This document shows, in pieces, positions 1 through 7,097 of a stretch of 64,000 bases of DNA. Position 1 is the stretch's first letter, and each line of letters opens with the position of its first letter. The stretch comes from Pseudohongiella sp. Its GTDB lineage: Bacteria; Pseudomonadota; Gammaproteobacteria; Pseudomonadales; Pseudohongiellaceae. The position numbers and the translations under genes are program-made. The notes under the pieces are model-generated. The model was given only the letters and a program-made list of their open reading frames with translations, did no database searches and had not been told where the DNA came from. Where the stretch lies: positions 1 through 64,000 of the forward strand of contig NZ_DRFV01000006.1 in NCBI RefSeq assembly GCF_011050365.1, given 5' to 3'.

Positions 1-96
1 CATATGCCTGGCTGGTACCTGACGTCAATACTCATGAGCTTTGGGGCTATGTATTTCTTGGGTGGTCAGCGCTGTTGTCAGGCTTTAGACTCATAA
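1..96 (+). CDS. C-terminal end of a cassette gene (cut by window edge)
   Basis: The frame beginning at base 1 is open for 31 codons and ends in TAA at 94-96, which overlaps the inverse core of the first attC, exactly as in the following cassettes. The visible residues include a hydrophobic stretch (WYLTSILMSFGAMYFLGG), so this may be the last membrane segment of a small membrane protein. The start lies outside the window and the family is not recognised. Confidence 0.5.
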   Translation, partial: HMPGWYLTSILMSFGAMYFLGGQRCCQALDS

Positions 97-148
97 CCAT
101 CAATTCCACGCGACCAGCTGCGCTGGCGCGTGAATACGGGCGTTATGG
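91..148 (+). other. attC site 1
   Basis: Inverse core TCATAAC at 91-97, core GTTATGG at 142-148, with complementary arms around CCACGCG and CGCGTG. Its last 22 bases match those of the attC at 9432-9510. Confidence 0.85.
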
Positions 149-160
149 AGACTAACAATA

Positions 161-601
161 GTGCAATCCTCTGAAGCGCTCCGGTACATGAAAATCGCTA
201 TAGAGGAAGGAAGAAAAGCCGTTGCAAAATCCGGTGATAATCCACCGGTTGGCTGCGTTCTCGTCCAGGATGGCGTTTTAGTTGCACGAGGTCATACCGA
301 TAGCCCAGGGAAGGCTCATGCAGAGGCGATGGCCATAAGTCAGTTGAGCGTTGGGATGAGCAACGTTATCGCATTTGTTACGCTCGAACCGTGCTCTTTT
401 AGCGGCCGTACACCGTCATGTGCGCAAGCACTGATAGATGCAGGTATATCTGAAGTATACGTCGGAATAATAGATCCCGACCCTAGGAACAACGGTAAAG
501 GGATCGACAAGCTCGGGGCTGCAGGGATTAGAGTGCACGTTGGTATCATGGGAAAGGAAATTTCCGAAGAACTGGAGGCTTACCTTGGTCGTGCTCCATA
601 A
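161..601 (+). CDS. Cytidine/deoxycytidylate-type zinc deaminase, RibD deaminase-like
   Basis: A 146-residue protein with the zinc-dependent nucleoside/pterin deaminase signature: H53-A-E55 and P77-C78 followed by C87 within PCSFSGRTPSC, the form typical of the deaminase half of RibD (diaminohydroxyphosphoribosylaminopyrimidine deaminase). The reductase half is absent, so it is a stand-alone deaminase domain; its real substrate may be a pyrimidine, a riboflavin precursor or a modified base. GTG at 161 is preferred over ATG 188 because the helix before the PPVGCV motif needs these residues and GGAG lies 10 bases upstream. It is a cassette gene, and its stop TAA overlaps attC 2. Confidence 0.85.
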   Translation: MQSSEALRYMKIAIEEGRKAVAKSGDNPPVGCVLVQDGVLVARGHTDSPGKAHAEAMAISQLSVGMSNVIAFVTLEPCSFSGRTPSCAQALIDAGISEVYVGIIDPDPRNNGKGIDKLGAAGIRVHVGIMGKEISEELEAYLGRAP

Positions 602-673
602 CAATGCGGTGAACTTCGCGCCTACAGCGCCGGACTCGTGCTGCGCACGCGCCGGTTACCTATGGCGTTATGC
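597..673 (+). other. attC site 2
   Basis: Inverse core CCATAAC 597-603, core GTTATGC 667-673; inner palindrome with TTCGCGCC and GGCGCCGGA-like arms. Confidence 0.9.
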
Positions 674-747
674 CTTCTCCAGGTGATAGGGCCGGAACCA
701 GCACCTCGAGAGTGGCTCAATACGACGTGTGAAATATGGAGGTTTGA

Positions 748-960
748 ATGAACGAACGCAATGAAACTAGTAGCGCAAAAAAGTCGCCGAGGTACATTGC
801 TTTTGGCGTTTGCTTCGGGTTGCTATTGGGCACTGCTGCAGGAGTAATTGCCGGGGTATCTACAGGTTCACTTGCTCTGGTTTTGCCTTTGTCATCGGGT
901 ATCGGTTTAATGGCTGGTATTCTTATTGGGCTGTTTTTGGCACATAAGAGCAATGCATAA
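748..960 (+). CDS. Small two-helix membrane protein (cassette gene)
   Basis: A 70-residue protein with a charged N-terminus and two hydrophobic segments (about residues 17-38 and 43-65) that are rich in glycine and alanine, like a glycine-zipper hairpin. GGAGG lies 6-7 bases before the ATG. The stop overlaps attC 3. No family is recognised; a membrane location is the only safe inference. Confidence 0.7.
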   Translation: MNERNETSSAKKSPRYIAFGVCFGLLLGTAAGVIAGVSTGSLALVLPLSSGIGLMAGILIGLFLAHKSNA

Positions 961-1041
961 CAAGGCGCACCAATCCGCTACGGCCTTCGGCCTTCGCCGG
1001 ATGGCCTCCTGCGTCGGCCACCGTTGTGCGCGGCGTTATAT
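955..1041 (+). other. attC site 3
   Basis: Inverse core GCATAAC 955-961, core GTTATAT 1035-1041; arms contain CTACGGCCTTCGGCCTTCG. Confidence 0.9.
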
Positions 1042-1056
1042 TTTTCGAGTTAACCC

Positions 1057-1533
1057 GTGGATACATTAAATAATTACATACCTATCATCTCGCTATTTAT
1101 TGCCGCTCTAGCTGTAATATTCGGGCCTTTGATATCGATCCACATCTCAAGCAAGCAAAATTTGGTTACATCTGCTATCGCAAAGAAAAACATCATCTCT
1201 CCAATTAGACAAAACTGGATAAATGAACTAAGACAGATTTTGGCAAGGATTACTCATTCTTATGCCGCCTATTGGACGGAGGAAGATGAATCAAAAAAAG
1301 AAGATCTTCATATTGCAGTAAGGCAGCTAAGAGCTGAACTAACCTTGTACATAAATCCAAATGAAGAAGATCACCAAGTTTTGCTGGGGCTAGTTGGAGA
1401 AATGGAAGCTGCTATGTTTGGGTCAGATAGCAGTGGTGAGCCCTCAGAATTTTGGTATGCGCATCAAGCGACTGTAGAGCAGGCTCAGAAAATTCTGAAA
1501 ACAGAGTGGGAAACTGTCAAAAATAAAATATAA
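1057..1533 (+). CDS. Single-pass membrane protein of unknown function (cassette gene)
   Basis: A 158-residue protein starting at GTG. One transmembrane helix lies at about residues 8-29, followed by a mostly helical charged cytoplasmic domain. The pattern RQNWINELR after the helix and ILKTEWETVK at the C-terminus resembles a widespread family of small TM proteins of unknown role that I know only as hypotheticals. The stop TAA is part of attC 4. The coding region is A+T rich compared with the core genes in the window, as expected for an acquired cassette. Confidence 0.75.
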   Translation: MDTLNNYIPIISLFIAALAVIFGPLISIHISSKQNLVTSAIAKKNIISPIRQNWINELRQILARITHSYAAYWTEEDESKKEDLHIAVRQLRAELTLYINPNEEDHQVLLGLVGEMEAAMFGSDSSGEPSEFWYAHQATVEQAQKILKTEWETVKNKI

Positions 1534-1602
1534 CAAGCGCAATCAGTTCGCGCCTAACGGCGCCGGACGCGGCAAGCCGCGCCGCTGTTGCGATCGTTAT
1601 GT
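1528..1602 (+). other. attC site 4
   Basis: Inverse core ATATAAC 1528-1534, core GTTATGT 1596-1602; TTCGCGCCTAACGGCGCCGG inside. Confidence 0.9.
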
Positions 1603-1605
1603 GTC

Positions 1606-1657
1606 TTGACCACTCTCATCGATAGGGGTATCGTAATACCTAGTTGTTATCGATAGG
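1606..1657 (+). promoter_or_regulatory. Candidate promoter and operator of the VapBC cassette
   Basis: TTGACC at 1606-1611 and TATCGT at 1629-1634 are 17 bases apart, a fair sigma70-type promoter. The -10 lies inside an inverted repeat GGTAT-CGTA-ATACC (1627-1640). ATCGATAGG occurs twice as a direct repeat (1618-1626 and 1649-1657), 31 bases apart, about three helix turns. AbrB-fold antitoxins normally repress their own operon by binding such sites. Assignment as operator is inference. Confidence 0.5.
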
Positions 1658-1664
1658 TGCCGCC

Positions 1665-1871
1665 ATGACTGAAGTAACTGTATCTCCGAAGTATCAGATT
1701 GTAATTCCTAAAGAAATTAGAGAGTCTATGGGTATTGTGTCAGGACAAAAAGTCCAGATAATGTCCTACCAAGGGCGAATTGAAGTGATCCCTCTAAAGC
1801 CAATTAAGCAAATGAGAGGCTTTCTTAAAGGGATTGATACTTCCGTTACCAGGGAAAACGATCGGATATGA
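1665..1871 (+). CDS. vapB: AbrB/MazE-fold antitoxin (VapB-like)
   Basis: A 68-residue protein with the swapped-hairpin SpoVT/AbrB DNA-binding fold: VSPKYQIVIPKEIRESMGI followed by GQKVQI, the standard signature. The C-terminal part (IKQMRGFLKGID) should bind and inhibit the toxin. ATG 1665 is chosen over an upstream in-frame TTG because the fold begins directly after it. Its last codons overlap the vapC start by four bases (ATGA), so the two are translationally coupled. In an integron array such a module can stabilise the array by post-segregational killing, which is the known view for chromosomal integrons. Confidence 0.88.
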   Translation: MTEVTVSPKYQIVIPKEIRESMGIVSGQKVQIMSYQGRIEVIPLKPIKQMRGFLKGIDTSVTRENDRI

Positions 1872-2248
1872 ATGTCGTTGATTCATCGGCTTGGTTGTCG
1901 TATTTCGCCAGCGACAGGAACTCTGCAATATTTTCTGAGCCAATTGAAAAACTATCTGAGCTACTTGTTCCTAGCATCACGATCACAGAAGTATTCAAGA
2001 ACGTATTGCGACAGCGTGGGGAAGAGGCGGCTTTAATTGTCACCGCCCATATGAAACAAGGGAAAGTAATACCTTTGGATTCAGAGCTGGCAATGGATGC
2101 AGCTAAATTCGGCATTATTCACAAACTACCGTTGGCCGATAGTATTATTTTCGCTACAGCTCAGAAGTACTCGGCTGTGATATGGACTCAGGATAGTGAC
2201 TTCGAAGGTTTGTCGAATGTCAGATACATTTCCAAGAACAACACATAA
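1868..2248 (+). CDS. vapC: PIN-domain ribonuclease toxin (VapC-like)
   Basis: A 126-residue PIN domain, the usual VapC length. Acidic residues expected to bind Mg or Mn are visible: D5 (VVDSSAW), E41 (TEV), D91 (PLADSII) and D109 or D111 (TQDSDF). The predicted activity is site-specific RNA cleavage, blocked by the antitoxin encoded just upstream. The stop TAA overlaps attC 5. A fragment of a second copy of this family (RGEEAALFVTARM against RGEEAALIVTAHM here) lies at 31.2 kb, which links the two cassette regions. Confidence 0.9.
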   Translation: MNVVDSSAWLSYFASDRNSAIFSEPIEKLSELLVPSITITEVFKNVLRQRGEEAALIVTAHMKQGKVIPLDSELAMDAAKFGIIHKLPLADSIIFATAQKYSAVIWTQDSDFEGLSNVRYISKNNT

Positions 2249-2344
2249 CAATCCGCTCCAGAGCGACCAAAGCATGTCGTCATGCCTTTTGCATCCGCAA
2301 AAGCCAAGCCAACATACTTTGGCGCCTAAGCAGGGGCGTTAGAA
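2243..2344 (+). other. attC site 5
   Basis: Inverse core ACATAAC 2243-2249, core GTTAGAA 2338-2344; long arms around AGCATGTCGTCATGCC. It resembles attC 15 (8815-8919) in the outer arms. Confidence 0.9.
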
Positions 2345-2360
2345 AGCACAAGGAGGACCA

Positions 2361-2684
2361 GTGAAAAGATTACACCTCGCAATATCTACTAACAAAATTG
2401 AAGAAACCATTAAGGATTACACCTCTCGATTAGGAATGAAGCCATGCTCCTTTGTTCCAAATGAATATGCATTGTGGAGGACCGAATCACTTAATGTCTC
2501 CATCCGTCAAGATTCCAAATGCAAGCCTGGTGAATTACGTCACTTGGGATGGGAGGACTCAGAAGCTCCTGCATTTAGTCAAGATACAGATACCAATGGT
2601 ATAGTTTGGGAACGTTTCAGTGCACAGCAACAAGCTGACGAGATAAATGAATTATGGCCCGAAGCTAACTATGAACCCGTGTAA
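2361..2684 (+). CDS. Small VOC/glyoxalase-like protein (cassette gene)
   Basis: A 107-residue protein beginning KRLHLAIST with a helix and strand order (TIKDYTSRLGMKP, then NEYALWRTESLNVSIRQ) typical of one vicinal-oxygen-chelate module. The start is GTG at 2361 with a strong AAGGAGG at 2350-2356. VOC proteins bind a divalent metal and act as lyases, dioxygenases or drug-binding proteins; with a single half-length domain it would need to dimerise. The metal ligands are not convincing by eye, so the function is open. Confidence 0.65.
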   Translation: MKRLHLAISTNKIEETIKDYTSRLGMKPCSFVPNEYALWRTESLNVSIRQDSKCKPGELRHLGWEDSEAPAFSQDTDTNGIVWERFSAQQQADEINELWPEANYEPV

Positions 2685-2690
2685 GTGCTG

Positions 2691-2783
2691 TTCTAACAAG
2701 CGGTTTAAATTCGCTACGGGCTACGCCCTTCGCCGGATGCAAAACTGCTTCGCAACTTTGCACCGTTTATTCGAGCGTTAAGC
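2691..2783 (+). other. attC site 6
   Basis: Inverse core TTCTAAC 2691-2697, core GTTAAGC 2777-2783; arms include ACGGGCTACGCCCTTCG. Confidence 0.9.
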
Positions 2784-2789
2784 AACTAC

Positions 2790-3209
2790 ATGAATATCCG
2801 AATATTTGACGAAGATGACAGGAAATCGGTTATCGAGCTATGGGAAGCTTGTGATCTCACTCGCCCGTGGAATAGCCCAGATAAAGATATCGATCGCAAA
2901 ATACAATTCCAGCCGGAGTTATTTCTAGTTGGCACCTTAGATCAAAAAATTATTGCCTCGGCTATGGCTGGTTATGATGGTCATAGAGGTTCAGTATTTT
3001 ATCTTGCGGTTCAGCCTGAGTGTCAAAGTAAAGGTTATGGGCAAGAGTTAATGGTCTATATAGAGTCATTACTTACCAAACTTGGCTGCCCCAAATTAAA
3101 TATCGTAGTGCGTACTAGTAATGTAAAGGTTTTAAAGTTTTATGGTCACCTTGGCTACAGTCCAGACGACGTTGCTAGCATTGGCAAAAGGCTAATACCA
3201 GATGCTTAA
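2790..3209 (+). CDS. ypeA: GNAT acetyltransferase, YpeA-like
   Basis: A 139-residue GNAT protein close to E. coli YpeA over its full length: LWEACDLTRPWN, GYDGHRGSVFYLAV, the acetyl-CoA loop QSKGYG, GCPKLNIVVR and the ending GKRLI are all characteristic of YpeA. The family transfers acetyl from acetyl-CoA to an unknown amine. It is unusual to find this normally chromosomal gene as an integron cassette. The stop TAA overlaps attC 7. The family assignment is firm; the substrate is unknown. Confidence 0.88.
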   Translation: MNIRIFDEDDRKSVIELWEACDLTRPWNSPDKDIDRKIQFQPELFLVGTLDQKIIASAMAGYDGHRGSVFYLAVQPECQSKGYGQELMVYIESLLTKLGCPKLNIVVRTSNVKVLKFYGHLGYSPDDVASIGKRLIPDA

Positions 3210-3323
3210 CAAGGCGCTGCACCCAGACACATTTTTCTACGCTCGTTTTTGTGTATTCCGCTGCGCTCCATTTTTACACAAAAACGCTCTCCGCAAAATG
3301 CGCTGGTGAGCGCGGCGTTAGGT
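3204..3323 (+). other. attC site 7
   Basis: Inverse core GCTTAAC 3204-3210, core GTTAGGT 3317-3323; about 120 bases with long arms (CGTTTTTGTGTA against TACACAAAAACG). Confidence 0.9.
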
Positions 3324-3354
3324 GCAAAGTAGTCTAGAGCAAGGAAGATACAGC

Positions 3355-4176
3355 GTGGAAATGTCGAAGTACAAGGCCGACGAAATTGAGGCGTTCTATA
3401 GCAAGGACGCTGCTCCCGAATGGCGCAGAATGGTTAAGACTCCTGAGGAAGAGGTAAAGCTGCAAGTACACAACCATTACCTCCAATCTTATCTCAACCC
3501 TGGTATGGATGTTCTTGAGGTGGGCGCTGGTCCAGGGAGGTTTACACAGACCTTGCATGAGCTTGGCTGCCGCATTCTCGTGAGTGACATCTCCATGGTG
3601 CAATTGGCAGCAAACCGGGAGAATGCGAAAAATCTCGGATTTTACGAATCCGTAACCGATTGGGTTAAGGCTGACGTAACGAACCTGAAGTCTTTTTCTT
3701 CTGACAGCTTTAATGCCATAGTCGCCTATGGTGGGCCCCTGAGTTATGTGTTTGATCAGGCAGAGCGATCGCTTCTTGAGTGTCACAGGGTGCTAAGATC
3801 AGGCGGTCTGGTGATCGCCAGTGTCATGTCTCTCTGGGGTACTTTACATCGGTTCTTCCATAACATTAGTTCACGCGATTTCTCCGAACTGATCAAGACT
3901 GGTGACGTCACTCCTGAGACCGAGCCATATACAGGGCACTATTTCCACATGTATAGAGCCGAGGAACTCCGGTGTGTACTTGAAGCCACTGGATTTGAGG
4001 TAATTGGCATGTCGGCTTCGAATAGTCTGTCGTCTATACATATCGACACTCTCGAGAATATCCGACAAGATCCAGAGAAGTGGAGGGAGTTGATTGGAAT
4101 GGAAATAGAGGCCTGCGCGTCGCCCGGACTAGTGGAATCAGGCACTCACATTATCGTTGTAGCACGCAAACGATGA
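3355..4176 (+). CDS. SAM-dependent class I methyltransferase (cassette gene)
   Basis: About 273 residues. SAM-binding motif I is VLEVGAGPGR (residues 53-62), followed by an acidic residue at the end of strand 2 (LVSDIS), the motif AYGGPLSYV and LRSGGLVIASV, the standard order of a Methyltransf_11/25 fold. The acceptor cannot be told. GTG 3355 is preferred because AAGGAAG lies 7 bases upstream; ATG 3361 is an alternative, and the longest frame would start inside attC 7. Its stop lies a few bases before the inverse core of attC 8. Confidence 0.8.
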   Translation: MEMSKYKADEIEAFYSKDAAPEWRRMVKTPEEEVKLQVHNHYLQSYLNPGMDVLEVGAGPGRFTQTLHELGCRILVSDISMVQLAANRENAKNLGFYESVTDWVKADVTNLKSFSSDSFNAIVAYGGPLSYVFDQAERSLLECHRVLRSGGLVIASVMSLWGTLHRFFHNISSRDFSELIKTGDVTPETEPYTGHYFHMYRAEELRCVLEATGFEVIGMSASNSLSSIHIDTLENIRQDPEKWRELIGMEIEACASPGLVESGTHIIVVARKR

Positions 4177-4183
4177 GAAATGC

Positions 4184-4257
4184 ACCTAACCAATCAATCA
4201 ACTTCGCGCCTTTGGCGCCGGACGCAGCAAACTGCGCCGGTTATTGAGGCGTTATGA
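4184..4257 (+). other. attC site 8
   Basis: Inverse core ACCTAAC 4184-4190, core GTTATGA 4251-4257; CTTCGCGCCTTTGGCGCCGG inside. Confidence 0.9.
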
Positions 4258-4273
4258 GGCATAGGAGAATTCA

Positions 4274-4576
4274 GTGGTACTCGAGGTAGCGATACTAGAC
4301 GTTAAGCCAGGTCAGGCTACTGATTTTGAGGCCGCATTCAAAGAGGCTAAAATGATCATTGCCAGTATGGAGGGGTATCGATCCCATCAACTGCAGCGAT
4401 GCCTGGAAGACGCCAACCGCTACATCCTTTTGGTTCACTGGGACACCCTGGAACACCACACGGTTGGCTTCCGTGGTTCGGAGCAGTATCAGGAGTGGCG
4501 TGCGCTGCTACACCATTTTTATGATCCCTTCCCATCCGTCGAGCACTACACGCTGGTTAGTGAAGGTCAAACCTAA
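4274..4576 (+). CDS. Antibiotic-biosynthesis-monooxygenase (ABM) fold protein
   Basis: A 100-residue ferredoxin-like ABM domain: a first strand ending in KPGQATDFEAAFKEA, then MEGYRSHQLQRC, YILLVHWDTLEHH, FRGSEQYQEW and a final strand. Such proteins oxidise small aromatic or quinone substrates or simply bind them. GTG at 4274 has TAGGAGA 5-6 bases upstream. No attC separates it from the next gene (10 bases), so this cassette carries two genes, which is uncommon outside toxin-antitoxin modules and suggests that the two act together. Confidence 0.8.
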   Translation: MVLEVAILDVKPGQATDFEAAFKEAKMIIASMEGYRSHQLQRCLEDANRYILLVHWDTLEHHTVGFRGSEQYQEWRALLHHFYDPFPSVEHYTLVSEGQT

Positions 4577-4585
4577 AGGACTGTG

Positions 4586-4933
4586 ATGGCAACCGAAAAA
4601 ATCCACTATATTGAACTGCCGGCGACCGACCTCGAAGCAACAAAGCACTTCTTCGCTAAGGCATTCGGCTGGGAGTTTATTGATTACGGCCCTGATTATA
4701 CGGCGATTTCCGGCGCTGGACTCGATGGCGGCTTCTATAGATCAAACTTGCGTGCTACTACCGATACCGGTAGCGCGCTTGTGGTTCTATATAGCGGAAA
4801 CCTGGAGTCCTCACTCGCAAGGGTTGAAAATGCAGGCGGCATTATCATAAAGCCGATATTTGCCTTCCCAGGCGGCCGCCGGTTCCATTTTGCAGATCCT
4901 AGCGGCAATGAATATGCGGTATGGTCAGAATAA
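4586..4933 (+). CDS. VOC (glyoxalase/bleomycin-resistance superfamily) protein
   Basis: A 115-residue VOC protein with a complete module pair: IHYIELPATDLEATKHFFAKAFGW, then AISGAGLDGGFY, ALVVLYSGNLE and FPGGRRFHFADPSGNEYAVW. The last motif is the typical end of the YdcJ/VOC group. The likely metal ligands are H at the start of module one and E in NEYAVW. It is the second gene of a two-gene cassette with the ABM protein, and the spacing has AAAGGA before the ATG. Attack on an oxygenated substrate made by its partner is a reasonable guess, not shown. Confidence 0.8.
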   Translation: MATEKIHYIELPATDLEATKHFFAKAFGWEFIDYGPDYTAISGAGLDGGFYRSNLRATTDTGSALVVLYSGNLESSLARVENAGGIIIKPIFAFPGGRRFHFADPSGNEYAVWSE

Positions 4934-4953
4934 AGGAGAATGTGGCTAATGCC

Positions 4954-5031
4954 TCATAACCATCGCAATCAGTTCGGCGCTGCGCGCCCGGACGCTCACT
5001 TCGTTCGCGCCGCTGTTGCGGGGCGTTATGC
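4954..5031 (+). other. attC site 9
   Basis: Inverse core TCATAAC 4954-4960, core GTTATGC 5025-5031; GGACGCTCACTTCGTTCGCGCC inside arms. Confidence 0.9.
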
Positions 5032-5052
5032 ATCAATAGAGAATCACAAACT

Positions 5053-5547
5053 ATGGCGAGACTAATTATTGTTACTGGTCCAACAGGTGTCGGGAAAACC
5101 ACATATTCCTTATCTTTGTCGAAGAACATTGGGGCAGTTCGGTTTTCTATCGATCCGTGGATGCAGAACCTATTTTCAAAAGATATGACCTCCCTTGATT
5201 ATGCTTGGATGATTGAGAGGGTGAATCGATGTTATGTTCAAATCTGGCAGGTTAGTGAACAAATTTTGAAATTGGACGGCAATGTGGTTTTAGATTTAGG
5301 CTTCACCACTAAGGAACAGCGCGGTCATTTTTCTGCTCTAGCAAAGGAACTCGACGTTGATTCCGAAGTACATTATTTGAGTGCACCAACAGATGTTCGC
5401 AAAAAGCGCGTAGAAAAAAGAAACGTCGAGAAAGACCCTAGCGTCTATTCCTTTGAGGTTACTGATTTCATGTTTAACTTTATGGAGCCAAAATATGAAG
5501 TCCCCGACGAACAAGAGTTGGCAAATGGCCGTGTCGTAAGTGCATAA
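5053..5547 (+). CDS. P-loop kinase-like ATPase (AAA_33 / zeta-toxin-like fold)
   Basis: A 164-residue protein with Walker A at G9-T16 (GPTGVGKT), a middle acidic strand (VVLDLGF) that can act as Walker B, and a late R-rich segment KKRVEKRN typical of a lid. This is the AAA_33 group, which includes small-molecule and antibiotic kinases and zeta-type toxins. No antitoxin partner accompanies it. It is distantly related to the cassette gene at 9526. The substrate is unknown. The stop overlaps attC 10. Confidence 0.8.
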   Translation: MARLIIVTGPTGVGKTTYSLSLSKNIGAVRFSIDPWMQNLFSKDMTSLDYAWMIERVNRCYVQIWQVSEQILKLDGNVVLDLGFTTKEQRGHFSALAKELDVDSEVHYLSAPTDVRKKRVEKRNVEKDPSVYSFEVTDFMFNFMEPKYEVPDEQELANGRVVSA

Positions 5548-5618
5548 CAAGTGGCAGCACGGTGACCGCTTTTCCGCCGCTCGCGGCTCCAAACCGGCAC
5601 GTGTGTCAAGCGTTAGAG
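5542..5618 (+). other. attC site 10
   Basis: Inverse core GCATAAC 5542-5548, core GTTAGAG 5612-5618; CGCTTTTCCGCCGCTCGCGGC inside. Confidence 0.88.
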
Positions 5619-5659
5619 CCCGCGGCGCCCAGAGGCAAAGGTTGTCCAATTATGGATGA

Positions 5660-6115
5660 ATGGAATCGTTTATGATTTTAGAGTTCGAAGCCGCTTTCCC
5701 AGAGCACTTGGATGAACTTGTGAGAATACGGATAGCTGCTATGCGAGACAGTCTTACGAGAGTTGGGAGATTTGATCCGCATCGTGCCAAAGAAAGATTC
5801 GAATCAGGGTTTAATCCCGAATACACGAGATTCATAAACTTTGGCGGGCTAAGGGTCGGTTTCGTAGTAGTGAAGCCGGAGGAAGATGGCCTAAGACTTG
5901 ACCACTTGTATATTGAACCAGACTATCAAGGACGTGGGATTGGTGGGAAAGTACTTCAAACCATCTTCAGCACAGCAGACCAGCTGGGTCTGCCGACTTC
6001 AGTTACAGCGCTTCGAGACAGTGACTCAAACAGTTTCTGTCAAAGCCATGGATTCAAGTACCAGGATGAAACCGAATGGGACATAAATTATATCCGGATG
6101 CCCAGTACCCATTGA
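5660..6115 (+). CDS. GNAT family acetyltransferase (cassette gene)
   Basis: A 151-residue GNAT protein. The acetyl-CoA binding segment is LDHLYIEPDYQGRGIGGKV (Q-x-x-G-x-G type) followed by a helix, then VTALRDSDSNSFCQSHGFKY where the usual NxxAxxFYxxxGF motif sits. The N-terminal part (LVRIRIAAMRDSL) is like many N-acetyltransferases of unknown substrate. ATG 5672 is an alternative start close to the fold. The stop lies about 22 bases before attC 11. Confidence 0.82.
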   Translation: MESFMILEFEAAFPEHLDELVRIRIAAMRDSLTRVGRFDPHRAKERFESGFNPEYTRFINFGGLRVGFVVVKPEEDGLRLDHLYIEPDYQGRGIGGKVLQTIFSTADQLGLPTSVTALRDSDSNSFCQSHGFKYQDETEWDINYIRMPSTH

Positions 6116-6137
6116 GGACATCGATATTTTGGGGAAG

Positions 6138-6215
6138 CTCTAACAATCTCATGCAGTTCGCGCCTTCGGCGCCGGATGCAACCTGCGGTTGCACCGCTGA
6201 TGAAGGGCGTTAGCC
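6138..6215 (+). other. attC site 11
   Basis: Inverse core CTCTAAC 6138-6144, core GTTAGCC 6209-6215; CGCGCCTTCGGCGCCGGATG inside. Confidence 0.9.
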
Positions 6216-6240
6216 GAAAGCAGTGGGATCAAAGGGATCT

Positions 6241-6708
6241 ATGAGAACCAGAGAAGCGGAAGCAACGGATTTAGAAGCATTATTGGTGCTGAACGAGCAA
6301 ATAGGTACTTTTCATTTCGAAAATGCACCAGAAGCATTTACAAAGCCTTCCGCCGCTGACAAAGAGTTTTTACAAAATACTCTGAGTGATAAATCAAGGC
6401 TTTTTTTGGTAGCAGAAATAGAAGGTAGAGTTGTAGGGTTTCTAACGGCAATAATCACTAAAAACGAGACAATACCGTTTCTAGTTAGCTGCCCGGTTTG
6501 TCGTGTAGGGACGATAGTCGTTGACGAAAAACATCGTGCTTCCGGCGTTGGCACAAAGCTTATGTCGGCCTGTGGTAAGTGGGCTGACTCGCAAGGCGCG
6601 GAGCAAATCAGGCTAGAGGTTATGGCCTTTAACCAATCAGCACAAAAGTTTTATGAAAAGCTAGGTTTTAAAGATCACTCGCACGTCATGTGCAAGCTTA
6701 TCGGCTAA
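6241..6708 (+). CDS. GNAT family acetyltransferase (cassette gene)
   Basis: About 155 residues starting MRTREAEATDLEALL, the usual first strand and helix of GNAT enzymes. The CoA motif reads VDEKHRASGVGTKLM and the substrate-side motif LEVMAFNQSAQKFYEKLGFKD; both are intact. The longer frame begins at GTG 6223 with no better ribosome site, so ATG 6241 is chosen on fold grounds, although GGGA is only 3 bases upstream. The stop TAA overlaps attC 12. The substrate is not predictable. Confidence 0.82.
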   Translation: MRTREAEATDLEALLVLNEQIGTFHFENAPEAFTKPSAADKEFLQNTLSDKSRLFLVAEIEGRVVGFLTAIITKNETIPFLVSCPVCRVGTIVVDEKHRASGVGTKLMSACGKWADSQGAEQIRLEVMAFNQSAQKFYEKLGFKDHSHVMCKLIG

Positions 6709-6777
6709 CAAGTGGTTTAAACCGTTCGCTTCGCTCACTGGGACGGGCTAAAGCCCGCCCCTTAGCCAAACATTAGC
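6703..6777 (+). other. attC site 12 (core with first base changed)
   Basis: Inverse core GGCTAAC 6703-6709; the 3' core reads ATTAGCA at 6771-6777, where GTTAGCA is expected. The GGGACGGGCTAAAGCCCGCCCC hairpin region lies inside. The altered base could reduce recombination. Confidence 0.75.
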
Positions 6778-6833
6778 AACCACCGAGATCCACCTCTCTT
6801 GCCAATTGAGTAAAAAAGGGACAATTTATACTC

Positions 6834-7097
6834 ATGAGCGATTTCGAGTACGATGACGACAAAAGTCAGGCTAATCTGGAGAAGCGTGGAATCGACTTTC
6901 TGGATGCCGAAGCGTTGTGGGAAGACCCTGATCTGCTTGAGATTCGGGTTAGATCCGATGACGAACCTCGGTTTTTGGTTATAGGCCGTATAGGCCACAG
7001 GCACTGGTCTGCCGTCGTCACCTACAGAGACGGAACAATTCGGCTCATTTCTGTAAGGCGTTCTCGTAAAACAGAGGTAGAGCTGTATGAAAGCTAA
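6834..7097 (+). CDS. brnT: BrnT-family ribonuclease toxin
   Basis: An 87-residue BrnT toxin: it begins FEYDDDKSQANLEKRGIDFLDA, then EIRVRSDDEPRFLVIGRI and the ending LISVRRSRKTEVELYE, matching the family (RelE-fold RNase, catalytic His/Arg region). The family cuts RNA and is blocked by BrnA. The reading frame overlaps brnA by 11 bases. As in known brnTA operons the toxin comes first. A TATACT sequence lies just before the ATG, but no good -35 is paired with it. Confidence 0.93.
   Translation: MSDFEYDDDKSQANLEKRGIDFLDAEALWEDPDLLEIRVRSDDEPRFLVIGRIGHRHWSAVVTYRDGTIRLISVRRSRKTEVELYES

Noticed and set aside
6799-6832. Promoter for brnTA (TTGCCA or TTGAGT with TATACT)
   Set aside because: Spacings of 22 or 15 bases do not fit; only the -10-like sequence is notable.
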